From positions 1 through 45,196 of the forward strand of contig JAMPFR010000023.1 in the NCBI GenBank assembly GCA_023664365.1: DNA of 45,196 nt, in the 5' to 3' direction. The notes below the pieces were generated by a model, which was given only the letters and a program-made list of their open reading frames with translations, did not search any database and was not told the origin of the DNA. The position numbers were made by a program, and so were the translations under genes. Of the stretch, positions 40,896-45,196 are shown piece by piece; position 1 is the first letter of the stretch; each line of letters begins with the position of its first letter. The DNA is from Acetatifactor muris. Lineage in GTDB: Bacteria > Bacillota > Clostridia > Lachnospirales > Lachnospiraceae.

Positions 40896-43079
40896 ATGAA
40901 CAAAGTCTACAACACACTTTTATTTATTATCCTATATTGTATCCTCCTGGCAGGCTGCGGGAAACAGGGAAACAATGATGAAGCCTGGCGGGGCATTCAG
41001 GTGGGCGCAGATATGTCCGCCGTCACTGAAAGAACAGAGTATTACGACATAATCGCGGAGTCGGAGCAGGTATTCCCACAGGGGCTGAGTATGGACGCTC
41101 CGGACGGCTCAAGCTGCATCTTTCTGTGTACCTTGTTTTACGGGGAGGAGCCGGTGCAGCTCTGGGCTGCTGCGCACGAGGGAACTAACGATGGAACTAT
41201 AGATATCTGGCTTTACAGATCCGACGGAAGCCGGGAACTGCTGCTGCAAAAAATCTCCGAAGACTATATCTTCAGTGCAGAGTGGTATCCTGATCAGGAC
41301 GGCAATTATTATTACTGGATAAATTCCGCAGAGATCAGTGACCCGGAAGGAAACCTGACAGAGATACTGCCAACCTCCCTTAAGAAGCTCCAAAGCTCCG
41401 GAGAAGTGGTTTTTTCAAAAGAATGGGAATACGGACATGATATCACGGATTTCTGCCAGCTGCCGGACGGCAGGATCTATTTGATCATGGAGGATAAGGA
41501 GGCAGGTTCCCGAAAGCTTCTGGAGCTGGATCCTTCCACCGGCGTTACTGCCGAGCAGGACAAGGTTTCGCTGGAGAATTCTTTCTATACAAGCGGGCAA
41601 ATACTGGCCTCAGGATCGGACTCTCTGTTCCTGCTGGACACGAATCCCCTCATTAGCAACAAAATATCTGAAATTAATATAACCGACGGCAGCATGTCCG
41701 ACATTCTCTCTTTTACCGGAACATCCTATTCCTTCCGCCATCCCGGAATGATCCTGCAGGATTTTCGGATGCCGGCAGATGAAAGTATAGTGATGCTGTG
41801 GACGGAGAGCGGCGGGACTTCGGCAATCTGTGAAAAGCTCAGAATGTCCAGGGTGGAAAAAACTCCTATTACTCTTCGGGGAAAGTTTAACGGTGACAGC
41901 TGGATCACCGAACAGGTCTCCCTTTTTAACCGGAGCAACAGCGAGTACCATGTGATACTGGAGGACTGCGGCGGAGGAAACGATCCGGATGACTTTGCCA
42001 GACTGACCAGCGTTCAGATCGCCGCCGGAAAAGGGCCTGACATCCTGTACGGAGGGCTGATGCAGGATTATATCGTGGGCATGATGGAAAAAAACGCTCT
42101 TGAGGATCTAAGCCCGTATATGGAAAAAAGCGGCCTCAGGGAGGAGGACTTTTTTCCCTTCACCTTCAGCACCTGGAGGGAGGGGGAACGGATATACGGC
42201 ATAAATGTCAGGATCAGCGGTATGTATGGTTACAGAACGGATGCTGCACTGTTGGGCGGGTATACGGAATCCGACATCCATACTCTGACCGCCGCCCTGC
42301 TTTCCTGCGGGGAGGAGCGGATATTCCGACAGGGATATTCTTCTCAAAATATACTGGATTTCTTTTTGAGGGGTACGGAAACTCTCTGGGGAATGATTGA
42401 CTGGGAGGAAGGCACCTGTGATTTCAGCGGAACGCTTTTTGCACAAATACTGGAAATTGCGGCGCGGTATGAGGACGCAGAGAGAAACAGCCTGTTTCCC
42501 GGCCTGATCGAACCGCGATCCTTCCTCAATCTGTTTGAATTTGACGGTGAAAACGATCAGAAAAAGGCCGGAACAGTAACCTGCGGAACCTTATTTGACG
42601 ACGGATGCCATATTGCAGTCACTTCCGATTCCACTATGGCAATCAATGCCAATTCCGCCCACAAGGAAGGCGCATGGCAATTCATCTGCTTTCTGTTGGG
42701 TGAAGAAGCGCAGACCTCCGATTCCTTCTACGTCCCCGTAAACAGAAAAGTCTTCGACGCCTGGCTGAATGCGCAGCTGAAAGAAGTCAGCGGCGGCAAA
42801 GAGAAGGAGATCGGCACCGCATATGAATATATTACGGGCGGGCAGGTTCAAATATCTATCACAGTGAATATCTACACAGCGGAGGACATCACGGAGGAAA
42901 AGGCGGCAGAGTATACCCAGGCTTTGGAGGAAGCCCGTCCTTATCCCCTCCGCACCCTCCCTGTTCTTGCCATCATCCGGGAGGAGGCGGAGGACTATTT
43001 CAACGGCAGCAAAACGGTGGAGGAGGTAACGGCGCTCATTTCCAATCGGGTACAGCTGTATCTGGATGAAACCCGATAA
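40896..43079 (+). CDS. Large extracellular solute-binding lipoprotein
   Basis: The 727-residue product has a lipoprotein signal peptide with lipobox LAGC (C21). The N-terminal part (about 40-320) is beta-rich with WYPDQDGNYYYW and LPDGRIYLI-type repeats, like a propeller. The C-terminal part (about 325-720) is an ABC solute-binding fold (family 1-like: EQVSLFNRSNSEYHV, AAGKGPDILYGG, MAINANSAHKEGAWQFICFLLG). Such two-part proteins occur in Lachnospiraceae. Permease genes are not adjacent, so it may be an orphan sugar receptor or a surface sensor. It converges on the next gene with 8 nt between stops. Confidence 0.82.
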   Translation: MNKVYNTLLFIILYCILLAGCGKQGNNDEAWRGIQVGADMSAVTERTEYYDIIAESEQVFPQGLSMDAPDGSSCIFLCTLFYGEEPVQLWAAAHEGTNDGTIDIWLYRSDGSRELLLQKISEDYIFSAEWYPDQDGNYYYWINSAEISDPEGNLTEILPTSLKKLQSSGEVVFSKEWEYGHDITDFCQLPDGRIYLIMEDKEAGSRKLLELDPSTGVTAEQDKVSLENSFYTSGQILASGSDSLFLLDTNPLISNKISEINITDGSMSDILSFTGTSYSFRHPGMILQDFRMPADESIVMLWTESGGTSAICEKLRMSRVEKTPITLRGKFNGDSWITEQVSLFNRSNSEYHVILEDCGGGNDPDDFARLTSVQIAAGKGPDILYGGLMQDYIVGMMEKNALEDLSPYMEKSGLREEDFFPFTFSTWREGERIYGINVRISGMYGYRTDAALLGGYTESDIHTLTAALLSCGEERIFRQGYSSQNILDFFLRGTETLWGMIDWEEGTCDFSGTLFAQILEIAARYEDAERNSLFPGLIEPRSFLNLFEFDGENDQKKAGTVTCGTLFDDGCHIAVTSDSTMAINANSAHKEGAWQFICFLLGEEAQTSDSFYVPVNRKVFDAWLNAQLKEVSGGKEKEIGTAYEYITGGQVQISITVNIYTAEDITEEKAAEYTQALEEARPYPLRTLPVLAIIREEAEDYFNGSKTVEEVTALISNRVQLYLDETR

Positions 43080-43087
43080 AGCCGCGC

Positions 43088-45058
43088 CTATGAGCTGGTC
43101 AGTCCCACATCTTCCGGCTTCCGCAGCTGAAACAGCTCATAGGGAACCACCACGTCCAGGCCGCCGGATGCATAGCAGGTCAACTCGTAGGCGTCAAAGT
43201 GGACGCCGATTCCTTCCGCAGTCAGATAAAAGCGTCCATCCTCCAAGATGATCCGCTCCCAGCCTTCTTCGCCGGTGCCCCACTCCGCTTCCGCCTCCAC
43301 ATAGGGAGCAATGATTGCACAGATTTCCTCCTCGGAATTTTCTACGATATCCGTCAGCAGCACCTGCTCCCCCGACAGACGGCTGAACACATATTCCACA
43401 GTTCCGTACATTCCGTGAGCGGCGCCGCTCCAATACTCATACCAGAAAAAGCTGACGCCGATATAGCTGTCATCCAGGTACCTTATGGAAGCGTTCAATT
43501 CATCCTGCATCAGCGTCATACCCCATTCATACTCCCAATCGGACAATGCGGCAGTTCTTACATCCTCCCGCAGTTCAGCCATGTATTCCTCCTCCGACAG
43601 GTAGATTTCCTCCAAAAAAGCATTAATTTTGGCGGCTGCTTCGGTGTTCTCCGTCATATATACCCTGGTCATGGAAAACTCTCCCCTTTGCCCGGTGTCC
43701 TCTACGGTAAAGGTAGTGGAAAAGGTCTCACGGGTGCTGATCTCCTGCACCGGATTGTCATAATAAACAAAGACCGGAACCGCTTCCTCCTCATCTTCCT
43801 CCAGGAGTTTCCGGCATATTACCCCATCTCCTTCCGAAAGATTGTCATAATATAAATAGGTACCGTCTGAATACAGCACCGTCAGATGATCCCCGTAAAC
43901 AGAGTCATCCAGTCTGGGATTCCGCACCCAATAGTCCAATGTTTCTCTTTCTCCGCTCCAGTTCAGACGTTCAATGCTGAAGCCGCTTTGCCCATAGGAG
44001 CGGTCAATGCTGTAAATACCCTTCTCATCCCAAAAGGCAATATCAAACTCCGAACAGTCCATCTCTCCGATCTCCGTAATATCTTCCGGATCATCCAGGC
44101 TTGTAGAATACCAGAGGCTGCCGTCTTTGTCTCTGTACACCAGCGCATTGTTTGTCAATATAATATTCCTTGCAAAAACCCCATTTTGCAGCGTTATCCG
44201 TTCCGTTTCACCCGTCTTAAGATTGCACCGGTACAAATAATCGCCGGATTCATCGAGAAGGAAAGCATACCCGAAGTTTCTCACACAGTAGACAATATCT
44301 CTCAGCCCGCTGTACCATCCCCATGGCTCCTGCCAGCCGTCCGGTATCATGCCGTACAGAGTCTCCTCTCTTGCTATCTGTTCTGCGCCGCCGTCCTTCT
44401 TCAGGCGGAAATACAGGTTATTCTCCTCGTCCCAGCCTGAAAGAAGGTAGAGAATATCGTCATAGATCTCCATGCAGGCCTCTATGTATTCCGGCATATC
44501 GAAGCCTTCCGCCATCAGCTCCCTGCCGGAGCCGTCGCAGCTCATCCGCCAGAGATTTGCCTTCCCGCCCGCCGGATTGCTGACTCCTTTCTGCTCTATA
44601 AAGTAAATCCTGTCGTCATATATGGCAAAAATTCCCGCCTGGGGCGAAGCCGCCTCAAACAGCACCTCCGCCTCCAGCGTCTCTGCATTCACCCTGCACA
44701 GCTGTCTGCTCCAGTAACCGTATATCCAGCCGTCTGCATACTGGGTGTTGCTGCCGGAATCATCCCTGAAATAAGGGACGCTGCCGAACTCCGCCCACTC
44801 TATGCTTTCCACGCCCTCCGCCGCTTCTTCGTTCTCCGCAGGAACACTGCTGTCTGCCGCCTCGCTTTCCACGCCCTCCGCCGCTTCTTCGCTCTCCGCC
44901 GGGACAACACTCTCCGATTGCCCGCCGGTTTCCGACCGGTCTCTCCGCCCGTTCTGCCGGGTGCCGGAAGCCGCATACACATTGCCGTAATCACCCAGCA
45001 AAAGCGCCAATGCGATCCCACACGCTATGATTCTGCCGTATTTTCTGTTCTTTGTCAT
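43088..45058 (-). CDS. Secreted propeller-like protein with DUF3298/RsiV-like C-terminus
   Basis: The 656-residue product has a signal peptide (1-29, ending VYA), a repeated acidic linker (about 45-85), a beta-rich central region (about 95-440) with YADGWIYGYWS, YDDRIYFIEQ, YDDILYLLSGW and YRDKDGSLWY repeats as in DUF5050-type propellers, and a C-terminal domain (about 445-645) resembling the DUF3298/PdaC/RsiV extracellular domain (AAKINAFLEEIYLSEEEYM, HGMYGTVEYVFSRLSGEQVLLTDIV, VHFDAYELTCYASGGLDVVVPY). No membrane anchor is visible after the signal. A role in cell-surface sensing or glycan binding is possible. GGAGGGGG precedes the ATG. Confidence 0.75.
   Translation of the reverse strand: MTKNRKYGRIIACGIALALLLGDYGNVYAASGTRQNGRRDRSETGGQSESVVPAESEEAAEGVESEAADSSVPAENEEAAEGVESIEWAEFGSVPYFRDDSGSNTQYADGWIYGYWSRQLCRVNAETLEAEVLFEAASPQAGIFAIYDDRIYFIEQKGVSNPAGGKANLWRMSCDGSGRELMAEGFDMPEYIEACMEIYDDILYLLSGWDEENNLYFRLKKDGGAEQIAREETLYGMIPDGWQEPWGWYSGLRDIVYCVRNFGYAFLLDESGDYLYRCNLKTGETERITLQNGVFARNIILTNNALVYRDKDGSLWYSTSLDDPEDITEIGEMDCSEFDIAFWDEKGIYSIDRSYGQSGFSIERLNWSGERETLDYWVRNPRLDDSVYGDHLTVLYSDGTYLYYDNLSEGDGVICRKLLEEDEEEAVPVFVYYDNPVQEISTRETFSTTFTVEDTGQRGEFSMTRVYMTENTEAAAKINAFLEEIYLSEEEYMAELREDVRTAALSDWEYEWGMTLMQDELNASIRYLDDSYIGVSFFWYEYWSGAAHGMYGTVEYVFSRLSGEQVLLTDIVENSEEEICAIIAPYVEAEAEWGTGEEGWERIILEDGRFYLTAEGIGVHFDAYELTCYASGGLDVVVPYELFQLRKPEDVGLTSS
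44804..44902. repeat. Coding repeat with 60-bp period
   Basis: A segment of about 39 bp beginning gctttccacgccctcc occurs at 44804-44842 and 44864-44902 with few mismatches, exactly 60 bp apart. It encodes the repeated acidic linker PAExEEAAEGVES. The period is a multiple of three, so copy changes keep the frame. Confidence 0.85.
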
Positions 45059-45103
45059 CCTTTGCGCCCCCTCCTATCAGCCACAACTATTTTCCATAGA
45101 AGC

Positions 45104-45109
45104 AGTATA
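45104..45109 (-). promoter_or_regulatory. Candidate -10 box for the secreted propeller-like gene
   Basis: TATACT on the minus strand lies 45 bp before the start codon. The -35 region is poor (TGCAAA at 18-bp spacing). The last 90 bp of the window are AT-rich, and no gene is recognisable there. Confidence 0.4.
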
Positions 45110-45196
45110 GACCTTTAAGGCATAATATTTGCATCATTTTCCCCAGCCTTGAAAGGGAAAATAATTCGCACAAATTCTGCTGATGAATAGGCTCTT

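Noticed and set aside
1-45196. Prophage, insertion sequence or integrative element
   Set aside because: No integrase, transposase, phage structural or conjugation gene is visible, and no flanking direct repeats were recognised.

Overview
The window looks like part of a Lachnospiraceae (Clostridia, Firmicutes) chromosome. The evidence is a Gram-positive S10-spc ribosomal protein order, the zinc-type S14, strong GGAGG ribosome binding sites, a FabK-type fatty acid operon with a MarR/FabT-like regulator and an AccD-AccA fusion, and a carbohydrate-degrading, chemotactic gene set typical of gut members. The assignment is inferred from gene content. I see no transposase, phage gene, tRNA, complete rRNA gene or CRISPR array.

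Layout. (1) 1-7812, minus strand: the S10-spc operon from its promoter (7784-7812) through rpsJ-rplC-rplD-rplW-rplB-rpsS-rplV-rpsC-rplP-rpmC-rpsQ-rplN-rplX-rplE-rpsN-rpsH to the first codons of rplF. It has a leader of about 290 nt, a folded insert between rpsJ and rplC with 5S-rRNA-like words, and a hairpin-rich insert between rpsH and rplF. (2) 7864-10727, plus: an rRNA-methyltransferase-like gene and a KdpD/KdpE-like two-component pair without Kdp ATPase genes. (3) 10735-12302, minus: an ECF sigma factor and a membrane anti-sigma-like protein, both with TTG starts, behind a near-perfect ECF promoter that suggests autoregulation. (4) 12300-22078, minus: a type II fatty acid operon, acpP-fabK-fabD-fabG-fabF-fabZ-accDA-fabH-fabT-like, followed by a cardiolipin synthase. 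A sigma-A promoter and FabT-like palindromes precede acpP. accB and accC are missing. (5) 22089-25883: a membrane chemoreceptor (minus) and a PAS-GGDEF-EAL protein (plus).

(6) 25885-33366, minus: a GH5 lipoprotein, two ABC half-transporters whose motif losses are complementary, as in heterodimeric exporters with one degenerate ATP site, and a DUF2264 protein. The gap between the two ABC genes is packed with hairpins. (7) 33421-34851, plus: a soluble chemoreceptor with a zinc-binding CZB domain. (8) 34863-40124, minus: a GH127 beta-L-arabinofuranosidase, an MBOAT O-acyltransferase and an SGNH partner, probably one unit for handling arabinose-containing glycans and acylating a surface or exported polymer. 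(9) 40232-45109: a small secreted six-cysteine protein, a large solute-binding lipoprotein, and a convergent secreted beta-propeller-like protein with a DUF3298/RsiV-like C-terminus.

The most unusual signal is a family of long imperfect palindromes (172-231, 29841-29907, 29994-30049). They share a 9-bp core helix and a bulge, but the outer helix sequence differs completely while staying complementary. Two copies sit exactly at stop codons inside operons, beside further hairpins. Promoters, operators and RNA folds were judged by eye from the sequence; no searches or folding programs were run.
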